This document shows positions 16,725 to 24,753 of a stretch of 56,301 nucleotides of DNA, piece by piece; positions within the stretch are counted from its first letter, which is position 1; every line of letters starts with the position of its first letter. Under the pieces are notes generated by a model, which worked only from the letters and a program-made list of their open reading frames with translations, was not told where the DNA came from and searched no databases. Both the position numbers and the translations under genes were made by a program. Source of the DNA: Eubacterium sp. (lineage in GTDB: Bacteria > Bacillota > Clostridia > Lachnospirales > Lachnospiraceae); assembly GCA_017437905.1 (NCBI GenBank), contig JAFRWY010000107.1, positions 1 to 56,301 on the forward strand. The letters are read 5' to 3'.

Positions 16725-17408
16725 TCAGAATTTCTTCCTGCGGTTCAGTTTTGCCATGGAAGCAAGCGTCGGGATCTTCATGGGACAGATGTCCTCGCAG
16801 GCCAGGGATTTGGAGCAGCCCCCGGCAAAATGCTCCTCGTATTCCTTCTGTATCGCTTCTTTATGCTCTGCACTGCGGGATGCTATAAGATACGCATCAT
16901 TTGCGAATTCCGCACCGTAAAACTTCTGTCCTTCGGAATAATTCGGACAGATCTCCAGGCAGAGTCCGCATTTCAGACACCTGGCGGCGAGATACTGATG
17001 CTCGTGCTCCTTTGCATCCGTTGGCTGATAGGCTTCGATATAGGCGTTGGCACGCTTCAGGTTTTCGAAAATGATGCTCCGGTCCACCAGAAGATCGCTG
17101 ATGGTGGGAAATTTCCGGAGAGGCTCCAGGGTGATCTCCTCCTTCGGAAGATCCCGGAGAAAGGTCTGGCAGGCCAGGGCCGGATGTCCGCAGATCACCA
17201 TGGCACATGCTCCGCACATGCCCTGCAGACAGGAACTTTCCCAGGAGATGACATCTGTCCGGTTCCCGTCAATATCGATCAGATCATCGTTGTAGTTCAG
17301 GTCGTCCAGCATTGCCGCAACGGATTTATCCCGGGAACCGGTGTAGGAGAAGGTCTGCCAGTAGGGCTCCGAAACAGGGGATTGTTGTCGTAATATCTTA
17401 ACTTTCAT
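16725..17408 (-). CDS. frdB: Fumarate reductase/succinate dehydrogenase iron-sulfur subunit
   Basis: A 227-residue protein with the SdhB/FrdB cysteine sets. The 2Fe-2S site is in CLQGMCGACAMVICGHPALAC, then CLKCGLCLEICPN and CSKSLACEDICP hold the 4Fe-4S and 3Fe-4S clusters. It carries electrons between the flavin and membrane quinones. The start chosen, ATG at 17408 (MKVKILRQ), overlaps the end of frdA by 11 bases. Longer upstream frames would overlap much more. Last gene of a three-gene operon, followed by a terminator. Confidence 0.92.
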   Translation of the reverse strand: MKVKILRQQSPVSEPYWQTFSYTGSRDKSVAAMLDDLNYNDDLIDIDGNRTDVISWESSCLQGMCGACAMVICGHPALACQTFLRDLPKEEITLEPLRKFPTISDLLVDRSIIFENLKRANAYIEAYQPTDAKEHEHQYLAARCLKCGLCLEICPNYSEGQKFYGAEFANDAYLIASRSAEHKEAIQKEYEEHFAGGCSKSLACEDICPMKIPTLASMAKLNRRKKF

Positions 17409-19032
17409 ATGCACCCTCCCGATCCAGTCTTGTGTTGATCTTTCCATCCCTGCAGGAAATGATGGTTGCTGCCCGGTATTCCTCGTTGGTATCGGGGTAG
17501 TCCCTTCGGACATGTGCACCGCGGGTTTCCTTCCTGCTCTCCGCAGCGGTAAGAACAGCCCCGGCCAGCGTCAGAATGCCTTTGATACTGTAATTGAAAT
17601 ACGGCAGCTCCGAGGCATCGAACCGCAGTTTGTCCACGGTATCCAGCAGATGGGATACTTCACCGATCCCTTTTTTCAGTTCCGTCTCTTCACGGACGAT
17701 CCCCAGTTTTTCATGCATCAGCTCTGCAAGGATCTTTCTTACATGCATAACGGAGAAGCCGTTCTCTATCGCATATCCGGCTTTCAGTTTCTTCATATCC
17801 TCCGCAAGGGATGCCGAAAGATCCGGTGCGGGTCCGATGCCTTCCGTATCCGTTATGGCCCGGGCTGCGATCCGTCCGCTGTATACGGCGGCAAGAAGGG
17901 AATTTCCTCCCAGCCGGTTGGCTCCGTGGTACATGGAAGCGCATTCGCCGACGGCGTAGAGATTCCGTATATTTGTCTCGTGTCTCAGATTGACAGCCAG
18001 TCCGCCCATAAAGAAATGCACGGATGGTTCCACCGGGATGCTTTCCTTTGAGATGTCGATCCCCCGGTATTTCATGCAGAGATCATAGATCTCCGGGATC
18101 CGTTCCAGGATCTTTTTCTTTCCGAGGAAGGTGACGTCCAGGAAGACCGGCCGGTTCAGTTCATACATGGTTCTGGATACCACGTCGCGGGGCATAAGGT
18201 TTCCGTTTTCTCCGTAGAGATCCTCCATGAAATAGACCCGTTTCCCGTTGTCCTCGTAATACAGTCGTCCGCCTTCCCCCCGGGCCGCTTCCGAGATCAG
18301 CATCATCTTCTGGCCCGTGTGGATCGTGGTGGGGTGGTACTGGATGAATTCCAGGTTCTTCAATTCCGCGCCCTGAAGGAAGAGCATCCCTGCTGTATAA
18401 CCGTCGCACTGGGTGGATCCCGTGGTTTTTCCGAAAAGAGCATTCTGCCCGCCGGTGGCGATCACCGTGGCATCTGCCGTAATATCCTCCAGCTGACGTG
18501 TTCCTTCGTTGAACAGTCTTGCGCCGTAGCAGATACCGTCACGGATCAGGCCGGAATGGAAATCTGTCCAGAGCAGCCGTTTGATCAGTCCCAGACCTTC
18601 ATACCGCCGGGCCTCCATGACAAGGGCGGTAACGATCTGCTTTCCCGTGGAGGCGCCGCAAAAACAGGTGCGCCGGTGGGACTGGCCGCCGAAAGCCCGC
18701 TGATCGATCCTTCCCTCTTTCGTCCGGGAGAATACCGTACCCAGATGCTCCAGCCATTCCAGAATTTCGGGTGCAGTTTCGCAAAGACCGGTCACTGACC
18801 GTCTTCCGGCCAGGAAACATCCGCCCTTCAGCGTATCTTCAATATGGGATTCTACGGAATCCTGTTCATTCTTATGATCCAGCGCGGCGTTGATCCCGCC
18901 TGCCGCCAGAACGGACTGTGCCCGTTCCGAGGGGAAGGGGGAAACCAGAAGTACCTCGATTCCTTTGGAAGCGCATTCGATGGCCGTAGTCAGGCCGGAG
19001 ATCCCGCTTCCGATTACCAAAACCTTTTTCAT
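17398..19032 (-). CDS. frdA: Fumarate reductase/succinate dehydrogenase flavoprotein subunit
   Basis: A 544-residue flavoprotein. The FAD-binding GSGISGL lies at residues 8-14. Substrate and FAD residues appear in HPTTIHTG, ISEAARGEGG, PRDVVSR and SVHFFMGGL. In E. coli FrdA and Bacillus SdhA a His in RSHxV carries FAD covalently. Here the segment reads SERAQSVLAAGG, with Gln39 at that place, so FAD should be bound without a covalent link. His-to-other changes at this site in E. coli FrdA keep fumarate reduction but lose succinate oxidation, which favours fumarate reductase here (inference). Its start overlaps the anchor gene by four bases. Confidence 0.92.
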   Translation of the reverse strand: MKKVLVIGSGISGLTTAIECASKGIEVLLVSPFPSERAQSVLAAGGINAALDHKNEQDSVESHIEDTLKGGCFLAGRRSVTGLCETAPEILEWLEHLGTVFSRTKEGRIDQRAFGGQSHRRTCFCGASTGKQIVTALVMEARRYEGLGLIKRLLWTDFHSGLIRDGICYGARLFNEGTRQLEDITADATVIATGGQNALFGKTTGSTQCDGYTAGMLFLQGAELKNLEFIQYHPTTIHTGQKMMLISEAARGEGGRLYYEDNGKRVYFMEDLYGENGNLMPRDVVSRTMYELNRPVFLDVTFLGKKKILERIPEIYDLCMKYRGIDISKESIPVEPSVHFFMGGLAVNLRHETNIRNLYAVGECASMYHGANRLGGNSLLAAVYSGRIAARAITDTEGIGPAPDLSASLAEDMKKLKAGYAIENGFSVMHVRKILAELMHEKLGIVREETELKKGIGEVSHLLDTVDKLRFDASELPYFNYSIKGILTLAGAVLTAAESRKETRGAHVRRDYPDTNEEYRAATIISCRDGKINTRLDREGAYES

Positions 19033-19598
19033 GCTCTTCCTCCGTTAAAATAAAATGTGGCATATGAATACGTGATCAGGACGGATGCGGCGATGAAGCC
19101 GAGGCCCAGGATCACCCACAGGATCCGGTCCAGCCGCCGCTTGGTTTCCCGTGATGAGAGGATGCCCAGAGTGATCAGTGCCCGCGAGAAGGACAGGCTG
19201 ATATGCAGAAATACGGTTCCATAGAAAAGAACCGCAGTAGCAGTGCGAAGGACAAAGAACCCGGCGTCGCGTCCCTCGTGGCCGGCCAGAGCATTGAAGA
19301 CACCGACATGAAAGGCAAGAAAAATGATCATCAGGATCCCGCTGATCCTCTGGAGCAGTGTGGAAGCATTTTCCCGGGGATACTGATTCATGTGTTTTCC
19401 TTCATGGGAGATGAAGAGCATGTAACAACTAATCAGAACATGAAGGATGGCGATGGTACCGCAGATCCTTGCGATGATCTGATTCTGACTCTGAAGAGCA
19501 CCGTGGGTGATTCCGTTCCCGACCTCTGCCACCACATGCGTAAGACAGACCGCGGAAAGCAGAAGCCCCAGAACGGCATTTGTTTTTTTCAGTCTCAT
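19029..19598 (-). CDS. frdC: Fumarate reductase/succinate dehydrogenase membrane anchor (cytochrome b type)
   Basis: A 189-residue protein with five membrane helices, the layout of the single-anchor type B cytochrome b558 family (Bacillus SdhC, Wolinella FrdC). Histidines that could bind two hemes lie in CLTHVVAEV, ILHVLISCY, LAFHVGVF and FLHISLSF. It holds the complex in the membrane and links it to menaquinone. ATG 19598 follows AAAGGAGG. A longer upstream frame was rejected. First gene of the operon, with its promoter at 19640-19669. Confidence 0.82.
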   Translation of the reverse strand: MRLKKTNAVLGLLLSAVCLTHVVAEVGNGITHGALQSQNQIIARICGTIAILHVLISCYMLFISHEGKHMNQYPRENASTLLQRISGILMIIFLAFHVGVFNALAGHEGRDAGFFVLRTATAVLFYGTVFLHISLSFSRALITLGILSSRETKRRLDRILWVILGLGFIAASVLITYSYATFYFNGGRA

Positions 19599-19639
19599 AC
19601 GCTTCCTGTCCTCCTTTGGAACCCGAAGGGTATATGTCA

Positions 19640-19669
19640 ATTATACGAGATTTACCGGGGGATCAGCAA
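19640..19669 (-). promoter_or_regulatory. Promoter of the fumarate reductase operon
   Basis: On the minus strand, TTGCTG (19664-19669), an 18-base spacer and a perfect TATAAT (19640-19645) lie about 40 bases upstream of the anchor gene start. Confidence 0.6.
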
Positions 19670-19727
19670 GCAGAAAACCCAAATGATCATGTATTATCAT
19701 GAATGCAGGAGCGGAGTTATTTCTTTG

Positions 19728-19787
19728 TTGACAAATGGGGGTCATGGTGCTAAAATGACGCCAAGTCACAAAATGACGCAGAGTCAT
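19728..19787 (+). promoter_or_regulatory. TetR gene promoter with two tandem operators
   Basis: TTGACA (19728-19733), a 17-base spacer and TAAAAT (19751-19756) form a near-consensus promoter. Two palindromes of the same design overlap the -10 box and start site: ATGAC-GCCAA-GTCAC (19755-19769, one arm mismatch) and ATGAC-GCAGA-GTCAT (19773-19787, perfect). Their centres are 18 bp apart. This is what an autoregulating TetR protein binding as two dimers would need. Confidence 0.8.
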
Positions 19788-19808
19788 TTTTGGTTGAGAG
19801 GATGTGCC

Positions 19809-20474
19809 ATGCCTAAGGTAAGTGAAGAATACTATGAAAAGAAGCGGCGGGAGATCATAGACGCGGCGTACCGGGTGTGTGTCCGAAAACCCATTTCTTC
19901 CGTGGAAATGAAGGACATCATCGCGGAGACCGGTTACTCCCATGGTGCCATTTACCGGTATTATAAGGATCTGGATGAGGTACTGCATGACCTGGTGATC
20001 ACGGTGAATTCCGAGAACCGGATCGATGAGAAGCTGGATACGATCCTTCGGGAAGCCGGTACGGAGCATTGGGAGTCTGCGGTGCGAAAGTCCTGCGAGA
20101 TGTTTGCCGGACATATTCGGGAAATGGGCACGGATCTTCTGAAGCTTTCCATTTACAGTGACATGCTGGCCATGAGCGATCCGGAAAGGGTGGGCCGGCT
20201 TATGGAGAAGCTGGGAGCGGAGGAGAAGAGTCCGCTGATTACCCTGGCCGGGGCGATGGGAGCATATCTAATGAGGGTGACCGCGGAACGGAAACTGAAA
20301 CCGATGAAATCGGTGGAGGAGATACTTCAGTTTATGATCGCGACATATCACGGTATCATTAACGGATATGTGCTTTCGGAGTGTTTTCAGGGAGAAACGG
20401 TAAAGGGGAAGTACGATCCGGACAGGATGTTTTCCTGTCTTGCGGAGTCCGTGATCCTGATGATGAAAGGGTAG
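19809..20474 (+). CDS. TetR/AcrR family transcriptional regulator
   Basis: A 221-residue TetR protein. The HTH is at about residues 10-55 (KRREIIDAAYRVCVRKPISSVEMKDI, then SHGAIYRYYKDLDEVL). The C-terminal ligand-binding part is helical and unrelated to known sensors by eye. ATG 19809 was chosen because it gives the standard TetR N-terminus. The frame stays open far upstream but that region holds the promoter. It probably represses itself, the hydrolase six bases downstream and, given the layout, possibly the divergent fumarate reductase operon. Confidence 0.92.
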   Translation: MPKVSEEYYEKKRREIIDAAYRVCVRKPISSVEMKDIIAETGYSHGAIYRYYKDLDEVLHDLVITVNSENRIDEKLDTILREAGTEHWESAVRKSCEMFAGHIREMGTDLLKLSIYSDMLAMSDPERVGRLMEKLGAEEKSPLITLAGAMGAYLMRVTAERKLKPMKSVEEILQFMIATYHGIINGYVLSECFQGETVKGKYDPDRMFSCLAESVILMMKG

Positions 20475-20480
20475 GTGGGC

Positions 20481-21251
20481 ATGAAATTTCATACATTCGG
20501 AGATAAGACGAAGAAACCGGTGATGCTGATCCACGGCATGCTGAATCCCTGGCAGATCTGGGAGACTGCGATCGAAGCGCTCTCCGGAGATTACTATGTG
20601 ATCGTTCCGGAACTGGATGCACATACGGAGGAAGAACCCACCTCCTTCCGGTCCGTGGAGAGCGAAGCGGCGGAGATCCTGGATTTCCTTCTTACGGTTA
20701 CCGGAGGGCATCTCTACCTGCTCTGCGGACTTTCCATGGGCGGCCGGATCGCGGCGACGCTGGCAGGTTTTCCGGAAATGCATGTGGAGAATCTGGTGCT
20801 GGACGGGGCGCCGCTTCTCAAAGTGTCGAAGCTGCTGGTGGGGATCATGAAGAAAAGCTACATTGGTATTATCAGGAAATCCAGGGCCAGAGACCCCAAG
20901 GTGCTGGAATCGGCGAAACGGGATTTTCTTCCGGAGAAGTATATTCCGTATTATTTAAAGATCGCGGATCATATGGAGGAAGAGTCGGTTAAGAACATTC
21001 TTAACAGCGTGTTCAGTGCATTTACATACAAGAAATACAGCGATGACTGCAGGATCCTTTTCATGCACGGAACGAAGGGAAATGAATCCGTATCAAAGAA
21101 GGCGGCGATGAAAATGAAAAGCGTGAACCCTCAGACCGAGATCATGTGTTTTGACGGGTATGCACACGCGTACCTTGCCAGCTTTGAACCGGAGAAATGG
21201 GTTGAAACAGTAAAGGACTGGGCTGTAAAACAGAAAAAAACAGGAGACTGA
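20481..21251 (+). CDS. Alpha/beta hydrolase
   Basis: A 256-residue hydrolase. The oxyanion segment MLIHGML, the nucleophile elbow LCGLSMGGR (Ser at about residue 90), and a C-terminal FDGYAHAYL supplying the catalytic His are visible. ATG 20481 lies six bases after the TetR stop, with the ribosome site AAAGGG inside the end of tetR, so the two genes are co-transcribed. Its likely job is to process the ligand that the TetR protein senses (inference from pairing). Confidence 0.88.
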   Translation: MKFHTFGDKTKKPVMLIHGMLNPWQIWETAIEALSGDYYVIVPELDAHTEEEPTSFRSVESEAAEILDFLLTVTGGHLYLLCGLSMGGRIAATLAGFPEMHVENLVLDGAPLLKVSKLLVGIMKKSYIGIIRKSRARDPKVLESAKRDFLPEKYIPYYLKIADHMEEESVKNILNSVFSAFTYKKYSDDCRILFMHGTKGNESVSKKAAMKMKSVNPQTEIMCFDGYAHAYLASFEPEKWVETVKDWAVKQKKTGD

Positions 21252-21255
21252 GAAA

Positions 21256-21714
21256 ATGATCGAGATTGTAAAAGACGCAGAAACAAAGAAGAAGATCGCA
21301 CGTACCATTCTGGAAGCCCTTCCGGAGTGGTTTGAGGTGGAAGAAAGCCGGGAGCAGTATATCGCAGACAGTCCCCACAGGATCATGGTAGCCTCCCGGG
21401 AGGGAGATGAGCCCACGGGATTTCTCTGTCTGAAGGAGACAGGGAAGGAGACGGTGGAGATCGCGGTGATGGGAGTCCGGAAGGAGTATCACCGTCAGGG
21501 TCTGGGAAGACAGCTTTTCGAAAAGGCGAAGGAGATCGCAAAGGATGAGGGTTATTCCTTTATCCAGGTGAAGACTGTAAAGATGGGAATGTATGAGGAT
21601 TATGACCGGACCAACCGGTTTTATCTGGGCCTCGGCTTCAAGGAATTTGAGGTGTTCCCGGAGCTCTGGGACGAAGCCAACCCCTGCCAGATCTACGTGA
21701 TGACCACGGACTGA
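21256..21714 (+). CDS. GNAT family N-acetyltransferase
   Basis: A 152-residue GNAT with motif A VRKEYHRQGLGRQLFEKAKEIA (about residues 76-97). The C-terminal portion TNRFYLGLGFKEFEVFPELWDEANPCQIYV is characteristic of a group common in Firmicutes whose members often carry this ELWDxxNPC ending. It starts four bases after the hydrolase stop and follows AGGAGA, so it completes a tetR-hydrolase-GNAT operon closed by a terminator. Confidence 0.92.
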   Translation: MIEIVKDAETKKKIARTILEALPEWFEVEESREQYIADSPHRIMVASREGDEPTGFLCLKETGKETVEIAVMGVRKEYHRQGLGRQLFEKAKEIAKDEGYSFIQVKTVKMGMYEDYDRTNRFYLGLGFKEFEVFPELWDEANPCQIYVMTTD

Positions 21715-21734
21715 GCACCGCAGGAAAGATTACT

Positions 21735-21764
21735 AAAACCGCTTTACTTGTAAGGCGGTTTTTT
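21735..21764 (+). terminator. Rho-independent terminator
   Basis: A 13-bp stem (AAAACCGCTTTAC / GTAAGGCGGTTTT, one wobble) with a two-base gap and six T. It ends the tetR operon. Confidence 0.88.
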
Positions 21765-21858
21765 CTTTGTGGAAGAATCTCCCCCACCTCCTGAGTGGCG
21801 GGGAATCTGATATCTGTTTCAGTGAGGACCGGGTAATTCGGAAATGTAAAGAAAGCAC

Positions 21859-21905
21859 TTGCAATCTCCTTCTTCATGTTATATGATATATCAAAATGAT
21901 ATATC
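21859..21905 (+). promoter_or_regulatory. Promoter with 21-bp perfect palindrome, probable PadR operator
   Basis: TTGCAA (21859-21864), a 17-base spacer and TATGAT (21882-21887) are overlapped by GATATATCA-AAA-TGATATATC (21885-21905), a perfect 9-3-9 palindrome. Another GATATAT follows at 21911. Palindromes with ATATATC/GATATAT arms are the typical target of small PadR repressors. A padR gene is the second gene of this unit. Confidence 0.75.
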
Positions 21906-21931
21906 GGCGAGATATATAAAGGCGGTGCAGC

Positions 21932-22732
21932 ATGAAGAAGAAGGAGACGGTAAAAGTGAGTGTATGGTACATTATTCTGAAAATCCTGATGATCGTTCTG
22001 ATCGTGTATTTTCTTACGGATGCGATCATGCAGTTCATCACCTTCAGGTTCTATAAGGGAAACTGGAAGAAGGATGAGGTGGCTTATAAGCCGGAGGAGA
22101 TACGGGTGAATGAGGATCTCTCCGGGTATGGATATGATCTGGAGAAGGAATCGGACAGGATCGTTCTTTTCTTCGGCGGATCCATGTATATAGCCTATAA
22201 TACCGTGGGGACATACGGCGGGAAATTCGACTGTCCCTTCCTTTCCGTGGATTACTATGGTTCCCAGAACAGCAATGGGAAGATGAATGTAAAGACCATG
22301 CAGCAGTCCGCGGAGGATCTCTATGATTATGCGGTGGCGAAGTATCCCGGAAAGGATGTCTGCATCATCGGGCACAGCTACGGCTGCGGCATGGCGGCCT
22401 ATCTGGCCAGTGTGAGGGAGTGTAAGCATCTCTTTCTTGCTTCCGGTTACCGGACAAGTGCGGATATGTACAATAAGATCATACCCATTTTCTGGGGACC
22501 GCTTACGGTATTCATTAAAAACAATGTCCGGGTGGATCTCTATGCCGGGAATACTACATGCCCCGTGACGGTGATCGGATCGGATGCGGATACAACCCTG
22601 GACGCGAAGCTCCAGCAGAAGCTGGCAGACTGCTATAAGGACGCGGAGTGTAAGATATTTCACGGTATTTCCCATGAAGATTATTTTACCACGGAGGAAG
22701 TGGTAGAATATGTGAGAGATATCATGGACTGA
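21932..22732 (+). CDS. Membrane-anchored alpha/beta hydrolase-fold protein
   Basis: A 266-residue protein with an N-terminal membrane anchor at about residues 12-38 and an extracytoplasmic or membrane-surface hydrolase domain. The nucleophile elbow is IIGHSYGCGMAA (Ser at about residue 148), the acid is in VIGSDADTTL and the His in FHGISHEDYF. The family includes uncharacterised small lipases/esterases. It is the first gene after a promoter with a PadR-type palindrome and is followed by padR. Substrate is unknown. Confidence 0.82.
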   Translation: MKKKETVKVSVWYIILKILMIVLIVYFLTDAIMQFITFRFYKGNWKKDEVAYKPEEIRVNEDLSGYGYDLEKESDRIVLFFGGSMYIAYNTVGTYGGKFDCPFLSVDYYGSQNSNGKMNVKTMQQSAEDLYDYAVAKYPGKDVCIIGHSYGCGMAAYLASVRECKHLFLASGYRTSADMYNKIIPIFWGPLTVFIKNNVRVDLYAGNTTCPVTVIGSDADTTLDAKLQQKLADCYKDAECKIFHGISHEDYFTTEEVVEYVRDIMD

Positions 22733-22776
22733 GGCGGGAGATGATCCTATACCATTTCTTCTCAGAGGGAGAAGAT

Positions 22777-22837
22777 CCCGCCTCTTTGGTGGCGGGTAAC
22801 AGTGTTTGGCTAAGCGGAGGTTCAATCCCCCGCTTAG
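22777..22837 (+). other. Two GC-rich hairpins in the hydrolase-padR gap
   Basis: CCCGCC...GGCGGG (22777-22796) and CTAAGCGG...CCGCTTAG (22810-22837) form adjacent stems. Neither is followed by a T-run, so they are not classical terminators. A related GTGGCGGGG hairpin lies at 21781-21803. They could attenuate read-through into padR or be remains of a mobile element. Neither is shown. Confidence 0.45.
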
Positions 22838-22896
22838 ATAAACGCTCAGCAAGGATGCGAAGAGATTCTGGGCATTTGACAGGAAAGGGGTGCGTT

Positions 22897-23439
22897 ATGG
22901 CAAGGGAACGAAAGATCGATATGGTGATCCTGGGACTGCTCAGTCATGAGGATCTGACCGGATATGATATAAAGAAGCGGATCGACGGTGCCATCCGTTT
23001 TTTCTGGAAAGGGAGTTTCGGAAATATCTACCCGGCGCTTAAGGATATGGAAAACCAGGGGCTGATCGTGAAAAGCGATACCTCGGTGGGGGGCCGGGAG
23101 CGGATCACCTATGGCATCACAAAGGAGGGCAAAGAAGTCCTGAAGAAATGGATCGCGGACGGGCAGGCGGGAAATGAACTCCGGTACGAAACCCTGCTGA
23201 AACTCTTTTTCGGCGGAGCAGAGAAGAAGGAAGTTACCATCCGAAATATTGAATTGTTTGAGGCAGAGATCCGGCAGGAGTTGAAACTTCTGAGGAGTTA
23301 CGGGGAGGCGCTGCAGCAGCACCTGGAAGCGGAGGATCACATTTACTATTATCTTACGGTTTCCTTCGGGATCGATACCTATGAGGCCTACCTGAAGTGG
23401 TGCATAAAGGCAAAGAACATGCTGAGGGAAATGCTGTAG
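22897..23439 (+). CDS. PadR family transcriptional regulator
   Basis: A 180-residue PadR protein. The winged helix occupies residues 1-80 (MVILGLLSHEDLTGYDIKK, FWKGSFGNIYPALKDMENQGLI, GRERITYGITKEGKEVL). A C-terminal helical dimerisation domain of the Vir_act_alpha_C type follows. ATG 22897 is preceded by AAAGGGG. A longer frame covers the hairpins upstream and was rejected. It likely represses the hydrolase-padR unit through the palindrome at 21885-21905. Confidence 0.92.
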   Translation: MARERKIDMVILGLLSHEDLTGYDIKKRIDGAIRFFWKGSFGNIYPALKDMENQGLIVKSDTSVGGRERITYGITKEGKEVLKKWIADGQAGNELRYETLLKLFFGGAEKKEVTIRNIELFEAEIRQELKLLRSYGEALQQHLEAEDHIYYYLTVSFGIDTYEAYLKWCIKAKNMLREML

Positions 23440-23568
23440 GATGATCTCTAAGAGAAAAGGAAGGCCGATCCGCCGGTACCCGGGATGACATTTTTTTTGT
23501 TCCGTGATACAATGATCGGGTATTGACAGAGGAATCACCATTACCGGCCGGAGGATGACACGCAGGTC

Positions 23569-23623
23569 TGTCAAACTGAGCATAGTGAAGCAGGCATGTC
23601 ATCCTGAGCGAAGCGAAGGATCT
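23569..23623 (+). repeat. Dispersed hairpin repeat, copy 3, with a degenerate tandem copy
   Basis: A degenerate copy TGTCAAACTGAGC... (23569-23590) is followed by a good one at 23597-23623: TGTCATCCTGAG then CGAAGCGAAGGATCT. Its arms ATCCT (23601-23605) and AGGAT (23617-23621) pair. Compared with copy 1, a T-A pair is changed to C-G on both sides. Confidence 0.85.
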
Positions 23624-23683
23624 AATGGACACGTATCATACATACACGATACGTTGAGAAGGGCAGACGGGAATAAAAGTAAG

Positions 23684-24151
23684 ATGGGAATCACATTGGC
23701 AGAAGTCAGAAAAGAAGAACTGGAGAAGGTTTGGAGGATGCAGACGGAAGCATTTGCCGGCCTTCTTGAGAAGTATCGGGATTATGACATGAGTCCCGGC
23801 GCGGAGCCCTTCGAGAAGGTGCAAAGCCGCTATGACCCGCCCCGGAGCACCTATTATTTCATCCTTTCCGGAGATGAGAAGGTGGGAGTCATCCGGGTGA
23901 TCGATCAGAAGGACGGAAGCCGTAAGCGGATATCGCCCCTCTGGATCATGCCGGAGTATAGAGGCAGGGGCTATGCGCAGCAGGCTATCGAAGCGGTGGA
24001 ACGGTTATACGGGCCGGAGCACTGGAGCCTGGACACGATCCTTCAGGAGAAGGGAAATCTCCATCTTTATGAGAAAATGGGTTACCATCGTGTCGGCGAG
24101 ACAGAGCATATCAATGAGCGGATGGATATCGTCTTTTATGAGAAGAACTGA
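23684..24151 (+). CDS. GNAT family N-acetyltransferase
   Basis: A 155-residue GNAT with motif A ISPLWIMPEYRGRGYAQQAIEAVE (about residues 82-105) and the C-terminal GNLHLYEKMGYHRVGETEHI. The chosen start gives MGITLAEVRKEELEKVWRMQ, the normal N-terminus. The frame continues upstream through the dispersed repeat (giving the spurious peptide CHPERSEGS), which was rejected. The ribosome site is weak. Confidence 0.85.
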   Translation: MGITLAEVRKEELEKVWRMQTEAFAGLLEKYRDYDMSPGAEPFEKVQSRYDPPRSTYYFILSGDEKVGVIRVIDQKDGSRKRISPLWIMPEYRGRGYAQQAIEAVERLYGPEHWSLDTILQEKGNLHLYEKMGYHRVGETEHINERMDIVFYEKN

Positions 24152-24181
24152 GTCCGTCAGGAGTTACGAAAGCGGGTGGGT

Positions 24182-24681
24182 ATGATGTTTTATGGAGTAT
24201 CCAGGACCTTCTCGACGAAAAATGAGGCGCAGTACGAAACCATCGGTGCCTTCTGGGATGAGATGTCAAAGAAATACGGGATGGAGAATCTGAGAGGACT
24301 GGGTTACGGCTGGACGAAAGATTCCATCGAGTATGCCATCGGTCTGAAGGACGGATTCGTTGAGGAAGACTATATCGGTATCTGTCTGCCGGACGGGAAC
24401 TGGACCACGGTGAAGGGAAGAACCCGGCCTCCTTCTATCTGCTTTCGAATCTCTCACGGGTCGGAAATTCATCCATAGAATGGATGGATGAAGCCAGCCA
24501 TGGGATGTGTACCCACCGTTGTACCAAAGAAGAGATCGCTGCAGTGTGCGCGTTGTTGCAGGATGCTGCTCCGGACCGGTGGAAATATATAGGCGGGCTG
24601 AAGGATGTGGCGGTGACGGAGGAAGCGAAGACCGGGGTTCTGAAGATGCTCCGGGAATATCTGGAAACCGATCAAATATGA
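24182..24681 (+). pseudogene. Chimeric remnant: GyrI-like domain joined to an unrelated C-terminal fragment
   Basis: Codons 24182-24420 give a good N-terminal half of a GyrI-like effector-binding protein (TKNEAQYETIGAFWDEMSKKYG, then LGYGWTKDSIEYAIGLKDG and GNWTTVKGRT). Beyond that the frame degenerates and stops at 24478. From about 24421 a different frame encodes a protein-like stretch (NPASFYLLSNLSRVGNSSIE, then RCTKEEIAAVCALLQDAAPD) to a stop at 24681. That part is not GyrI-like. A deletion fusing two genes out of frame explains this best. Confidence 0.65.
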
Positions 24682-24753
24682 CAGATGGAAAAAGTTACAT
24701 GGAAAATGATGCGCGGATAGCGATACGTGACAAAAAAGTCGGGAGGTAACACT

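Noticed and set aside
19203-19808. Upstream extension of the TetR gene frame by about 200 codons
   Set aside because: The extension covers the antisense of the anchor gene and the promoter/operator region. The TetR N-terminus begins at 19809.
23555-23683. N-terminal extension of the GNAT gene containing CHPERSEGS
   Set aside because: This peptide is the translation of the dispersed repeat, a known source of false N-termini.
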